Shown: piece after piece, positions 39,486 through 47,743 of the stretch
How positions within the stretch are numbered: position 1 is the stretch's first letter
Layout of the letters: each line of letters begins with the position of its first letter
Assembly: GCF_008298035.1 (NCBI RefSeq)
Contig: NZ_CP042910.1
Coordinates: 6,091,001 to 6,155,000 of the forward strand
Direction of reading: 5' to 3'
Source: Gimesia maris
Lineage (GTDB): Bacteria; Planctomycetota; Planctomycetia; Planctomycetales; Planctomycetaceae
DNA: 64,000 bases
Translations under genes and position numbers: made by a program
Notes under the pieces: model-generated
What the model was told of the DNA's origin: nothing
The model's input: the letters and a program-made list of their open reading frames with translations, nothing else
The model's database searches: none

Positions 39486-39944
39486 CGAGGAATTTCTCCT
39501 TGCTCATTAAAAAATATCTGTGGAAACGAAATCTATCTTTAAGCCGGAACAGAGGCCGATTCATACGTCTCTGTGGCTGTTCGGATTCAAATCTCCGTAG
39601 GGATACCGGGGCGTTCCAGGGAATGCACACGGGTTCCAGCAATGAAAATCGGGCTGGAATCGGGTATCCTGAATGCGTATTTGCACGATCCTAGAGAAAC
39701 TGCACTCTTGATGGAAGCCCACTGATTGGGATTTTCTATGAACATTCTCGTTCCGGGCTACTGGAACTGCGGTTTTTTAGCTGTTAGAGTACGCGCAAGG
39801 GATAATTTGCGGGTGAGAATTCTCTTACCGTCTGGTGAGAATCTGCCTGCGATTTCATTCCCGACTGGTGATGGATCATAAACTTAAACTGTTAATATCA
39901 TACACATTACGCATTAAACCATCAAATTCAGAAACACAGGAACC
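39486..39944. other. divergent region upstream of cysC and hisG
   Basis: No gene is seen in these 459 bases. The region carries the operator-like repeats at 39812-39842 and should hold the promoters of both flanking genes. Confidence 0.5.
39812..39842 (+). promoter_or_regulatory. operator-like palindrome and direct repeat upstream of hisG
   Basis: GGTGAGAAT (39812-39820) joins TCTCTTACC (39821-39829) as an 18-bp near-palindrome. The half site GGTGAGAAT repeats exactly at 39834-39842, 22 bases from the first. The distance is two helical turns, as for cooperative repressor binding. It lies about 103 bases before the hisG start. Confidence 0.45.
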
Positions 39945-40823
39945 ATGTCCGACAAGGTCTTAAAACTCGGTATTCCCGCGGGAAGCTTACAGGAATCGAC
40001 GGCTGAACTCTTCAAACGAGCCGGTTACGTCATCAAATTTTCATCCCGTTCGTACTACCCGACAATCGATGATGACGAAATCGAGTGCCTGCTGATCCGG
40101 GCACAGGAGATGGCCCGTTATGTCGATCAGGGAATCCTGGATGCTGGGATTACCGGTTACGACTGGATCCTGGAAACCAACGCCGACGTGCAGGAAATCT
40201 GTGAACTGCAGTTCTCCAAAGTCAGTCGCCGCCCGGTCCGCTGGGTACTTTGTGTGCCGGAAGATTCACCAATCCAGTCGGTCAAAGACCTCGAGGGTAA
40301 ACGCATTGCCACCGAGGTGGTTGGCATGACGGAACGCTATCTGGAAAAGCATGGCGTGAAAGCCAGTGTGGAATTTTCCTGGGGCGCGACCGAAGTCAAA
40401 CCTCCCAAGCTGGCCGACGCGATTGTCGAAGTCACCGAAACCGGTTCTTCACTGCGGGCCAATAACCTGCGGATTGTAGAAGAACTGATGCAGAGCACAA
40501 CCCGGTTCATCGCCAACAAACAGGCGTATGAAGATCCCTGGAAACGCGAAAAGCTGGAAAACATCGCGATGATGCTGGAATCCTGTCTGGCAGCGGAAGG
40601 CAAAGTCTGCGTAATGATGAACGTGGTCCGCACCGATCTGGAGAAAGTGCTCAACCTGCTGCCGGCCTTGCAGAAGCCGACCGTTTCTTCCCTCTCCGAT
40701 CCGGACTGGGTCGCTATCAGCACAATCATGGAAGAATCAGTCGTCCGTACGATCGTCCCCAAACTGAAAGCAGCGGGCGCGTGTGGCATCGTGGAATATC
40801 AGATTTCCAAAATCATCGACTGA
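39945..40823 (+). CDS. hisG: ATP phosphoribosyltransferase, long form
   Basis: HisG joins ATP and PRPP to start histidine synthesis. The 292-residue product is the long (HisG_L) form with a C-terminal ACT-like regulatory domain, as shown by [25 protein letters not shown] at the end. Catalytic-domain signatures are the [21 protein letters not shown] start, [10 protein letters not shown] and [22 protein letters not shown] (about 165-186). A good site (AGGAAC) precedes the ATG. Histidine should inhibit it through the ACT domain. Confidence 0.96.
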   Translation: MSDKVLKLGIPAGSLQESTAELFKRAGYVIKFSSRSYYPTIDDDEIECLLIRAQEMARYVDQGILDAGITGYDWILETNADVQEICELQFSKVSRRPVRWVLCVPEDSPIQSVKDLEGKRIATEVVGMTERYLEKHGVKASVEFSWGATEVKPPKLADAIVEVTETGSSLRANNLRIVEELMQSTTRFIANKQAYEDPWKREKLENIAMMLESCLAAEGKVCVMMNVVRTDLEKVLNLLPALQKPTVSSLSDPDWVAISTIMEESVVRTIVPKLKAAGACGIVEYQISKIID

Positions 40824-40875
40824 TAACCGCGCGTAAAGCGAGTACCTGGCCCCTTGCTTCGCTGGATTGTATTGA

Positions 40876-41520
40876 ATGAAGATTTGTGTCTTAAAACTCG
40901 GAGGCAGCCTGTTGGATCTCCCCGATCTGAAAGACAGGCTCTCTGAGTTTCTGGCACAGCTACAGGATCGCAGACCGCTGCTGATCTGTGGTGGTGGCAG
41001 CGCCGCCGATCTGGTACGTCACTGGGATGAAATTCACCAACTGGATGCTACCACCGCACATTGGCTGGCGATTGCTGCGATGAAGTTGAATGAACGACTG
41101 TTGTGCCAGCTAATACCGGACGCGTGCCTGGTTTCAAATCAGAATGCGGCACAACAAGCCTGGGAGCAGCATCAGATTCCCGTTCTCTGCGCAGAACATT
41201 ACCTGCAAGCAACGACCTCAGCGAACTTCGCCCCCTTGCCTGCTTCCTGGGATATAACCAGCGATTCCATCGCGGCGTGGGTGACGTTAACCTGGCCCGC
41301 GGATGAGTTGATCCTGCTGAAGTCGAAGGATCTACCCGCTGATTCTACAGTCGAGACACTGGCTGCCGAGGGAGTCGTAGATGCTTACCTGCCTGTGATT
41401 GCAGATCAGCTCCCCGTTTTGCGCTGGTGCAATTTGCGAACAGATCAGTTGCCGGTCGCGGCAACTACCGTAATCAGAGGCAGTAGCTTCCAGAGTACAA
41501 ACGCAACAGGACCGGCATAA
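40876..41520 (+). CDS. amino-acid-kinase-family protein, MfnE-like
   Basis: The 214-residue product has an amino acid kinase fold: KLGGSLLDLPDLK near the N-terminus and PLLICGGGSAADLVRHW around residues 35-51, both nucleotide-binding motifs. The length and motif style fit MfnE-type kinases of methanofuran/C1 cofactor synthesis and the uridylate-kinase-like orfs in planctomycete and methylotroph C1 clusters. No other C1 gene is in the window, so the assignment is tentative. It follows hisG by 52 bases, and its last 76 bases overlap the 3' end of cdsA on the other strand. Confidence 0.7.
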   Translation: MKICVLKLGGSLLDLPDLKDRLSEFLAQLQDRRPLLICGGGSAADLVRHWDEIHQLDATTAHWLAIAAMKLNERLLCQLIPDACLVSNQNAAQQAWEQHQIPVLCAEHYLQATTSANFAPLPASWDITSDSIAAWVTLTWPADELILLKSKDLPADSTVETLAAEGVVDAYLPVIADQLPVLRWCNLRTDQLPVAATTVIRGSSFQSTNATGPA

Positions 41521-42356
41521 AGCGGACTGTCCAATAGATCGAGCAGACCACCAAAACCGGGGAGGAGTTCTGCGGAATCTTTTTTTCCGACGTCCCGTTT
41601 GATGAGCGATTCGCATAGATCACCTACGAGTCCGACCAGTCCAATGATGGCGCCAAACAGAATCGTCCACAACCAGCTGCTGCCAGACCAGAGCGGATTA
41701 AACAAAGCAGGCGTGAATTGAAACCAGAGCAGTGATCCCAGTGCCGCGCCAAAGATCGCCCCGAAGCCCCCCACCCAGGTTTTTCCCGGACTGAGTCGTG
41801 GGACCAGTTTTTTCTTCCCCCATAATCGGCCAAAAGTGTAGCCGCCAATGTCTCCCATTTTTGCGCTAATGATCAGGGAACCTAAAGCCAGGTAACCGGT
41901 CTCGGGTCCCGCCACCCAGCGCAGTTCGGCCAGTATCGCCAGTAGAAATCCCAGGTAGGATACAGAGAGAATCTCTGCACCGATGTTTTCCATACTCTGT
42001 CCCGGCTCCTGAAATCGGATTGCACCTTTCAGGAAGATGAGCAGAATTGAAATCGAAAAGCCAACTGACATCAGCGCCAGCGAGCTCTCTTGTGCGCTGC
42101 CCGCATCGGAATCACTGAAATAAGGCAACCAGGCCAGCGAGCAAATCAATAATGAAAGCAGACTGACGATTGCGTATCCGGGTTTCAGATTTCGTACGGT
42201 CAGCAGTTGAGTCAGTTCCCAGCAGCCGCGAAAAATAATCAGGCAACACAAACCATACAGATACGGAGCAGTAGTTCCCGCGCGCTGATCCAGATAAAAC
42301 AGACCGAACAGGAGAGGAATCAGGATCACTGAAACGAGTAACCGCCAGCCCAGCAT
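41445..42356 (-). CDS. cdsA: phosphatidate cytidylyltransferase
   Basis: CdsA makes CDP-diacylglycerol from phosphatidate and CTP for phospholipid synthesis. The 303-residue membrane protein has about eight hydrophobic segments. It has a conserved KMGDIGGYTFGRLWGKKKL segment and the C-terminal signature SLIKRDVGKKDSAELLPGFGGLLD. The usual motif is PGHGGxxDRxDS; here His is Phe and the DR is DL. uppS lies upstream with a 7-base gap, so the two are co-transcribed. Its 3' end overlaps the MfnE-like gene by 76 bases. Confidence 0.92.
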   Translation of the reverse strand: MLGWRLLVSVILIPLLFGLFYLDQRAGTTAPYLYGLCCLIIFRGCWELTQLLTVRNLKPGYAIVSLLSLLICSLAWLPYFSDSDAGSAQESSLALMSVGFSISILLIFLKGAIRFQEPGQSMENIGAEILSVSYLGFLLAILAELRWVAGPETGYLALGSLIISAKMGDIGGYTFGRLWGKKKLVPRLSPGKTWVGGFGAIFGAALGSLLWFQFTPALFNPLWSGSSWLWTILFGAIIGLVGLVGDLCESLIKRDVGKKDSAELLPGFGGLLDLLDSPLYAGPVAFVLWKLLPLITVVAATGN

Positions 42357-42363
42357 GCTGCGT

Positions 42364-43116
42364 TTATCCTTTCAAACCACCGAAGCGGCGGTCACGGGCG
42401 GCAAAGTCACGCAGTGCCTGCCAGTAATCGGCGACTTTGAAGTCAGGCCAGTAAGTTTCGGTCACCCATAACTCGGCATAACTGATCTGCCACAACAGAA
42501 AGTTGCTGACACGCATTTCGCCCGCAGTACGAATCACGAGATCAGGGTCGGGCATGCCAGAGGTATAAAGGTGTGCGGAGATCACTTCTTCATTGATCGC
42601 TTCCGGTTTCAGGTTTCCCTGTTCGACATCGGCCACGATTGATTTGACGGCGTCTACAATTTCGGAACGGCTGCCATAGTTCAACGCCAGACAAAGCTGC
42701 ATCCCGGTATTATCCTGGCTCTCTCGAATCGTTTTATCGACTTCGATCAACACATCGCGGGGAAGATCATCACGACGCCCGATGGTCGTGAAGCGGATAT
42801 TCTGCCGCATAATCTCTTCACGTTCACCGATGACGAACTTTTTCAAGAGCTGCATCAGCAGATTCAGTTCGAGCGCGGGACGTTTCCAGTTCTCGCTGCT
42901 GAGGCAATACAGCGTGAGTTGTTCGATTTCCAGGCGCGTGGATTCTTCCACAACGGTGCGCACACTGTTTACGCCCTGGCGATGTCCCTCAATGCGGGGA
43001 AATCCCCGACGAGAAGCCCAGCGGCCATTGCCATCCATAATAATCGCGATGTGACGTGGCAGTTGCTGAGACTCCAGCCCCAGCGACTCCCCATCCTGTT
43101 CCGATATGGCGGGCAC
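42364..43116 (-). CDS. uppS: undecaprenyl diphosphate synthase
   Basis: UppS extends farnesyl diphosphate with isopentenyl units in cis to the C55 carrier lipid. Motifs in order are IIMDGNGRWA (active-site Asp), EGHRQGVNSVRTVVEE, LYCLSSENWKRP and DLVIRTAGEMRVSNFLLWQ. The last differs slightly from the common RTSGE(Q/M)R form. A GTG at 43116 gives 250 residues, the family length, and has GAGG six bases upstream. A further upstream start would add 29 unlike residues. cdsA follows seven bases after the stop. Confidence 0.92.
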   Translation of the reverse strand: MPAISEQDGESLGLESQQLPRHIAIIMDGNGRWASRRGFPRIEGHRQGVNSVRTVVEESTRLEIEQLTLYCLSSENWKRPALELNLLMQLLKKFVIGEREEIMRQNIRFTTIGRRDDLPRDVLIEVDKTIRESQDNTGMQLCLALNYGSRSEIVDAVKSIVADVEQGNLKPEAINEEVISAHLYTSGMPDPDLVIRTAGEMRVSNFLLWQISYAELWVTETYWPDFKVADYWQALRDFAARDRRFGGLKG

Positions 43117-43311
43117 AATTAGCCTCACAGTGATTGCTAGATAAATGGACTGACGTTTCCACCTGCTGGCAGCTGACTTCACAACCAGCGTGGACAGATT
43201 CAAATTCTGCCATGCCTATTGTGAGAAATTTCGGCTCAAACGCCAAGGCTGCGCGGCTGGAAAGCACAGCTTCTTAAGAGAAAGAATGCGAACCTGATAT
43301 TCAGGATAAAC

Positions 43312-43333
43312 GCTCCAGAGAAAGCTCTGGTCA
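43312..43333. other. hairpin in the csrA-uppS spacer
   Basis: CCAGAG (43315-43320) and CTCTGG (43325-43330) form a tight stem-loop. It has no T-run and lies in the transcript that would connect csrA to uppS. Confidence 0.3.
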
Positions 43334-43356
43334 GAAAGTCTCTTGAAGAGAGTGGC

Positions 43357-43548
43357 TTAGCCACCGATTTCCAGGGACTCTAATTCTTCAGAGTGATCGA
43401 GGTACACCGTTTCCTCCCAATAGGCAGGTTCCGCTCCCGGTGTCTCAATGGACAGTTTGACGCGATCCTCACATACTTCAAGTACTTTAACAACGGTATG
43501 TTCCCCAATGAGGATACTCTCATTCGCACCACGAGAGATAATATGCAT
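43357..43548 (-). CDS. csrA: divergent CsrA-like carbon storage regulator
   Basis: CsrA is a dimeric RNA-binding regulator of translation. The 63-residue product aligns without gaps to E. coli CsrA over most of its length: start MHIISRGANESILIG, then VLEVCEDRVKLSIETP and EETVY. Two residues central to RNA binding in the family differ: Arg7 is Gly and Arg44 is Trp, though Arg6 is kept. The C-terminus is acidic (HSEELESLE). GAGG lies seven bases upstream of the ATG. It is upstream of uppS on the same strand. Confidence 0.85.
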   Translation of the reverse strand: MHIISRGANESILIGEHTVVKVLEVCEDRVKLSIETPGAEPAYWEETVYLDHSEELESLEIGG

Positions 43549-43866
43549 TCGCTCGCCTCAAAGATATTTCAGAATTGAATCTGTGAATTGTGAATAGTTA
43601 TTGTGAAGGACATTCTGACGAACTCGAATCAGAAGGACAAGCTGAAAGTTATCAAAAAATGAAACGATTTTTAATGAGGTTTCTTTTCTCTGAATCTCAC
43701 TTGACAAAATCCATTTCATCGTATCTGACAAATGAGTTACGCTTTTATTTTACTTTCAGAGGACGAGTGAGACTCAATCCTGTTTGATTATCTGTGTATC
43801 ATTCTGTCGCAGAAAACTTGTTTTCAATTTGTGATGAACTTCATGAAACCATCACGAACCAGACGC
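43549..43866. other. intergenic stretch upstream of csrA
   Basis: These 318 bases lie between the csrA start and the tadA stop, both on the minus strand. The csrA promoter should lie here. I see no repeat, RNA gene or terminator hairpin. Confidence 0.4.
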
Positions 43867-44382
43867 TCATTTTTTTCCTTCTGCGCGTTTACGGCGAAAG
43901 AATTCCTGAAGTATGCCGCGGCACTCTTCCTGCATCACACCACTGATCACCGTGCTCTGATGATTCAATCGTGCATCGCTGGTAATCTGAAACAGGGAGT
44001 GGCAGGCGCCTGCTTTTTCATCGCGGGTTCCATAAATCACCAGCGGCAGGCGTGACTGAACAATCGCCCCTGCACACATGGGACAGGGTTCCAGGGTCAC
44101 GTACAGCACACAGTCTGACAGACGCCAGCTTCCCAGTGATTCGGCAGCCTGCGTAATGGCAATCATTTCCGCATGCGCCGTGGGATCACTCAACATTTCG
44201 CGCTGATTATGTGCGGCAGCGATGATCCGATCCTGGTACACAATGACGGCACCGACGGGGACTTCATCTTCTTCAAAAGCAGCGCGGGCTTCATCGTAGG
44301 CATAACGCATCCAGCGCGTATGCAACTGCAACAGGTCACGGTCGCCGGGCGAAATTTCAGAGTCATCAGGTCGATCAATCAT
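43867..44382 (-). CDS. tadA: tRNA adenosine(34) deaminase
   Basis: TadA converts the wobble adenosine of tRNA-Arg(ACG) to inosine. The 171-residue product has the zinc motifs HAEMIAI (His and catalytic Glu, about residues 71-77) and PCPMCAGAI (about 100-108). A conserved C-terminal [15 protein letters not shown] is present. Its length is a little above the usual 155-165 residues because of a short N-terminal extension. The ATG at 44382 is preferred over the GTG just before it. Confidence 0.95.
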   Translation of the reverse strand: MIDRPDDSEISPGDRDLLQLHTRWMRYAYDEARAAFEEDEVPVGAVIVYQDRIIAAAHNQREMLSDPTAHAEMIAITQAAESLGSWRLSDCVLYVTLEPCPMCAGAIVQSRLPLVIYGTRDEKAGACHSLFQITSDARLNHQSTVISGVMQEECRGILQEFFRRKRAEGKK

Positions 44383-44620
44383 CACGCTACATTTCTACCA
44401 GAAAAAGGAAGGACATCTCTGCACAACATAATCCAGAACCGAAAGGAAATAAAGTCGCTGTTGCCTCGTTCCCGCTGAAACCTGCAAACCCGCTCTTTCT
44501 CTTTTGAATTCTTTCCACGAATAATAACGAACCATTTGTGATTCAACGGTTCACTTGCTTAGAATATCAAAACAACAATAACTTCTCAGTCCCCCCTGCT
44601 CTGCAACAAGGCGATGACAC

Positions 44621-46036
44621 ATGCGTGGAATTCTGATTTGTATTTCAACCCTGCTTGTTCTGGGTTATCTGATTTACTTTGCTGAGAACAGTAAATCACA
44701 AACGAGCCCTGTGTCTGTCGAACCATCCAAAATAACGACAGTCAAATCGTTTGGCGCAACCGGAGATGGCAAAACCGATGACTCAGCCGCACTCCAGCGG
44801 GCCATCAATTCCAAGATCGGACAGATCACGTTTCCCAAAGGAATCTACCGGATCACTAAAACGATTAACATTGATCTGGATCAACTGGGACCAACTTCAC
44901 TCAGTTCGGATGGCACCGCCACGATCATTATGGCTGGCGCGGGCCCCGCATTTCGTTTCATCGGCACACATGAGGGGACTGCCAGCCCCCACACCGTCAA
45001 GGAAAACGTCTGGCTCAATCAGCGTTCCCCGATGGTGGATGGCCTGGAGATTGTCGGCGATCATCCGGAGGCCTGCGGAATCGAAGCGACGGGCACAATG
45101 CAGATCACGCTCACGCGACTGACTATCCGTCGTACTCTGCATGCGATTCATTTTGTAAAGCGCAACCGGAATGTGATTGTTTCCAACTGTCATATTTATG
45201 AAAACCGGGGTGTCGGCGTCTATTATGATCACGTCAATATTCATCAGTCGAATGTCGTGGGATGCCACATCTCCTATAACGCGGGTGGCGGAGTGGTTGT
45301 TAATAAGGGAGATATTCGCAATCTTCAGATTGGCACCTGTGATATCGAGGGGAACATGGGAGACAAAGATTCCAAACCGACGGCGAATGTGCTGATCGAT
45401 TCCGAAGGTGCGATGGTGGGCGAGATTGCCATCGTGGGTTGCACGATTCAACACGATCACTTCGCCCCGGGCTCTGCCAATATTCGCATTAATGAGAACG
45501 CATATATCCGGCCGCATTCCACCGAACACCGTGATGGTAACATTACGATCGCCGATAACGTGCTCTCCGACGTGCAGACCAATATTGAAATCACCAGCGC
45601 CCGTGGTGTCACAGTCACTGGAAATACGATGTGGAAAGGTTACACCCACAACATCCGCATCCATGATTGCCATAATATTCTGATCGCGAATAATGTACTC
45701 GATCGCAGCCCCCGCTATCATTATGCCGATGGGGCGACGGCCCAGGTAGGTATGCTGTTGACCGACTGCGATGGTATCTCTTTAAACGGTAACCTGATTA
45801 ATGGCACGGGTGATGAAACACCGGCGCTGGAAATTCGTGATTCCCGGCGGATGAATATCACCGCTTGTACGATTCTCGATTATTCCACGATTGGACTCTT
45901 GTTGAAAAACGTGTCCGACAGCCGCGTTTCCGATTGCCTGATTCGCACCGATTTGTCGGACAGTGAGGACGCTCAAGCCGTCCAGATCATCGGCGGCAAG
46001 GATAATCAAATCGTGAACAACCTTTATAAAAAGTAA
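44621..46036 (+). CDS. exported right-handed beta-helix (pectate-lyase-like) protein
   Basis: The 471-residue product has an N-terminal membrane anchor or uncleaved signal (ILICISTLLVLGYLIYFAE). It has the pectate-lyase-3 opening VKSFGATGDGKTDDSAALQRAI (about residues 44-65), then FPKGIYRI and many parallel beta-helix turns, such as HIYENRGVGVYYDHVN and GTCDIEGNMGDKD. This fold is shared by polysaccharide lyases and phage tailspikes. No catalytic residue can be assigned safely. AAGG precedes the start. It appears monocistronic. Confidence 0.82.
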   Translation: MRGILICISTLLVLGYLIYFAENSKSQTSPVSVEPSKITTVKSFGATGDGKTDDSAALQRAINSKIGQITFPKGIYRITKTINIDLDQLGPTSLSSDGTATIIMAGAGPAFRFIGTHEGTASPHTVKENVWLNQRSPMVDGLEIVGDHPEACGIEATGTMQITLTRLTIRRTLHAIHFVKRNRNVIVSNCHIYENRGVGVYYDHVNIHQSNVVGCHISYNAGGGVVVNKGDIRNLQIGTCDIEGNMGDKDSKPTANVLIDSEGAMVGEIAIVGCTIQHDHFAPGSANIRINENAYIRPHSTEHRDGNITIADNVLSDVQTNIEITSARGVTVTGNTMWKGYTHNIRIHDCHNILIANNVLDRSPRYHYADGATAQVGMLLTDCDGISLNGNLINGTGDETPALEIRDSRRMNITACTILDYSTIGLLLKNVSDSRVSDCLIRTDLSDSEDAQAVQIIGGKDNQIVNNLYKK

Positions 46037-46238
46037 TCCCGAAAATAGAATCCCGAGTTCACTAGCCGCGCCCCCCTCGTCGCATCAAAATCGGTTGTTC
46101 TGTCCGATCTGAATCTGTTTGACTCAGGTCCGGGTGCTGCTATGATAAGTGCCCCGTGAAAGTACTATCAGGCGAGATTTCTACGGGAACTTCACCAGTC
46201 ATCCATATTATTTATTTCGTCGCTCGAGGAGTCTGTTT

Positions 46239-47531
46239 ATGTCCAATCTGTCACGCCGCAACTTTCTGAAAAAATCTGTCTATGGCGGGCTGTTCATGGG
46301 GCTGAGTGCCAAAAGCTATCGCTCCACTTTTGCTGCAGTCCCTCCCAGCGAACGCGTGCGGGTCGGTATGATTGGCGTTGGCAACCAGGGTGGTCCGCGG
46401 AATAACATGAAGTATTTCCTGAATAATATTGAAGCACTTTGTGATCTCGATCAGAACTACCTCGCAGAAGCAGACACCTTCCTGAAGAAAAATGCCAACA
46501 AGTCGGCAATGTTGACCGACGACTATCGCAGACTGCTCGATTCCAAAGACCTCGATGCCGTCGTTGTCACTGTTCCCGATCAGTGGCACGCCAAGATGAC
46601 CGTCGAAGCCTGCCGTGCCGGCAAAGATGTCTATTGTGAAAAACCACTGACACTCGTCGTGGATGAAGGCCCCCTCATGATTGATGAGGCACGGAAACAC
46701 AAGCGGGTCGTCCAGACAGGCACCATGCAGCGTAGTGGAAAGGAATTCATCCTGGCAACGCAACTGGTGCAGTCCGGTCTGCTCGGCAAGATCCATACCG
46801 TGAACGTGACACTGCCCGGCCCCAACTGGATCGCACGCGCCGGCAAACCAGTTCCCGACAGTGCCCCTCCGCAGGGCTTTGATTTTGACCGCTGGCTGGG
46901 ACCGGCACCAGAGCGTCCCTACAACAAAAACCGGGTGCACTACCTGTTCCGTTTCTTCTGGGATTACAGTGGCGGTCAGCAGACCAACTTTGGTGCCCAC
47001 CATTTGGACATCGCCCAATGGGGACTCGGCATGGACGAAAGTGGCCCCGTCAGTGCGGAAGGCTCGGCGACCTTTAATCCCGATGGCTGGTACGAAACAC
47101 CCGACTCCACCAACATCAAATACACGTATGACAACGGCGTTGTTCTCAATTGCCGACAGGTACCCGGCACTCCCAGTAAAAAACAGGGAACCGAGTTCGT
47201 CGGCGACAAGGGGAGCCTGTTTGTCTATCGCGGCGGCATCATCGCGAATCCACCTGAGCTGTTGAAAGAAGTCGACGTACCAAAGATTGTCAACCGGGAT
47301 GCGAACATCGCGCACGTCGACAATTTCATTGAGTGTATCAAGACCCGCCAGAAACCAGCCGCCGACATCAGCATCGGACATCGTTCCGCCACGGTTTGCC
47401 ACCTCGGTAACATCGCCGTGCGGACCGGTAAAAAGATCCAGTGGGATCCGCAACAGGAAACCATCGTAGGCGATGCAGACGCCGCGAAATGGCTCTCGAA
47501 GGAATACCGCAAGCCTTACGAACTGGCGTAG
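46239..47531 (+). CDS. Tat-exported Gfo/Idh/MocA oxidoreductase
   Basis: The 430-residue product starts MSNLSRRNFLKKSVYGG, a twin-arginine signal (SRRNFLK), so it is exported folded. RVRVGMIGVGNQGG is the Rossmann NAD(P)-binding motif. VTVPDQWHAKMTVEACRAGKDVYCEKP carries the conserved EKP catalytic Lys (about residue 136). The C-terminal domain is Gfo/Idh-type. Such secreted Gfo/Idh proteins are expanded in planctomycetes; the sugar or inositol substrate is unknown. GAGGAG precedes the ATG at 46239, which is why the upstream in-frame start is rejected. Confidence 0.93.
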   Translation: MSNLSRRNFLKKSVYGGLFMGLSAKSYRSTFAAVPPSERVRVGMIGVGNQGGPRNNMKYFLNNIEALCDLDQNYLAEADTFLKKNANKSAMLTDDYRRLLDSKDLDAVVVTVPDQWHAKMTVEACRAGKDVYCEKPLTLVVDEGPLMIDEARKHKRVVQTGTMQRSGKEFILATQLVQSGLLGKIHTVNVTLPGPNWIARAGKPVPDSAPPQGFDFDRWLGPAPERPYNKNRVHYLFRFFWDYSGGQQTNFGAHHLDIAQWGLGMDESGPVSAEGSATFNPDGWYETPDSTNIKYTYDNGVVLNCRQVPGTPSKKQGTEFVGDKGSLFVYRGGIIANPPELLKEVDVPKIVNRDANIAHVDNFIECIKTRQKPAADISIGHRSATVCHLGNIAVRTGKKIQWDPQQETIVGDADAAKWLSKEYRKPYELA

Positions 47532-47550
47532 GTTCTACGCTCACGTTAGA

Positions 47551-47617
47551 AAATGAAGTGAAGACATGGGGTGGCACCGTTGGCTCGTCCAACGGTGATC
47601 GCTCTATCACTTCATTT
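47551..47617. terminator. nested double stem after the Gfo/Idh gene
   Basis: The outer arms AAATGAAGTGA (47551-47561) and TCACTTCATTT (47607-47617) pair perfectly. Inside, CACCGTTGG (47575-47583) and CCAACGGTG (47589-47597) pair perfectly around CTCGT. It ends the Gfo/Idh unit but lacks a long T-run, so it may be a REP-like element. Confidence 0.5.
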
Positions 47618-47743
47618 CCTCAGAGAAATTTCAACCCAGCTCGAATTTCTTAACTTTCTTCAGTAGCAACCCGATTTTGATTCTGTTTACAATGAGGAAA
47701 ACGTTCCTCCTGTTTTCCCACCTGATCAAGATCGAGTTTTCCC

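Noticed and set aside
46251..47453. 400-codon open frame antisense to the Gfo/Idh gene
   Set aside because: It mirrors the codon bias of the real gene, has no recognisable product, and the sense gene has Tat signal, Rossmann and EKP motifs.
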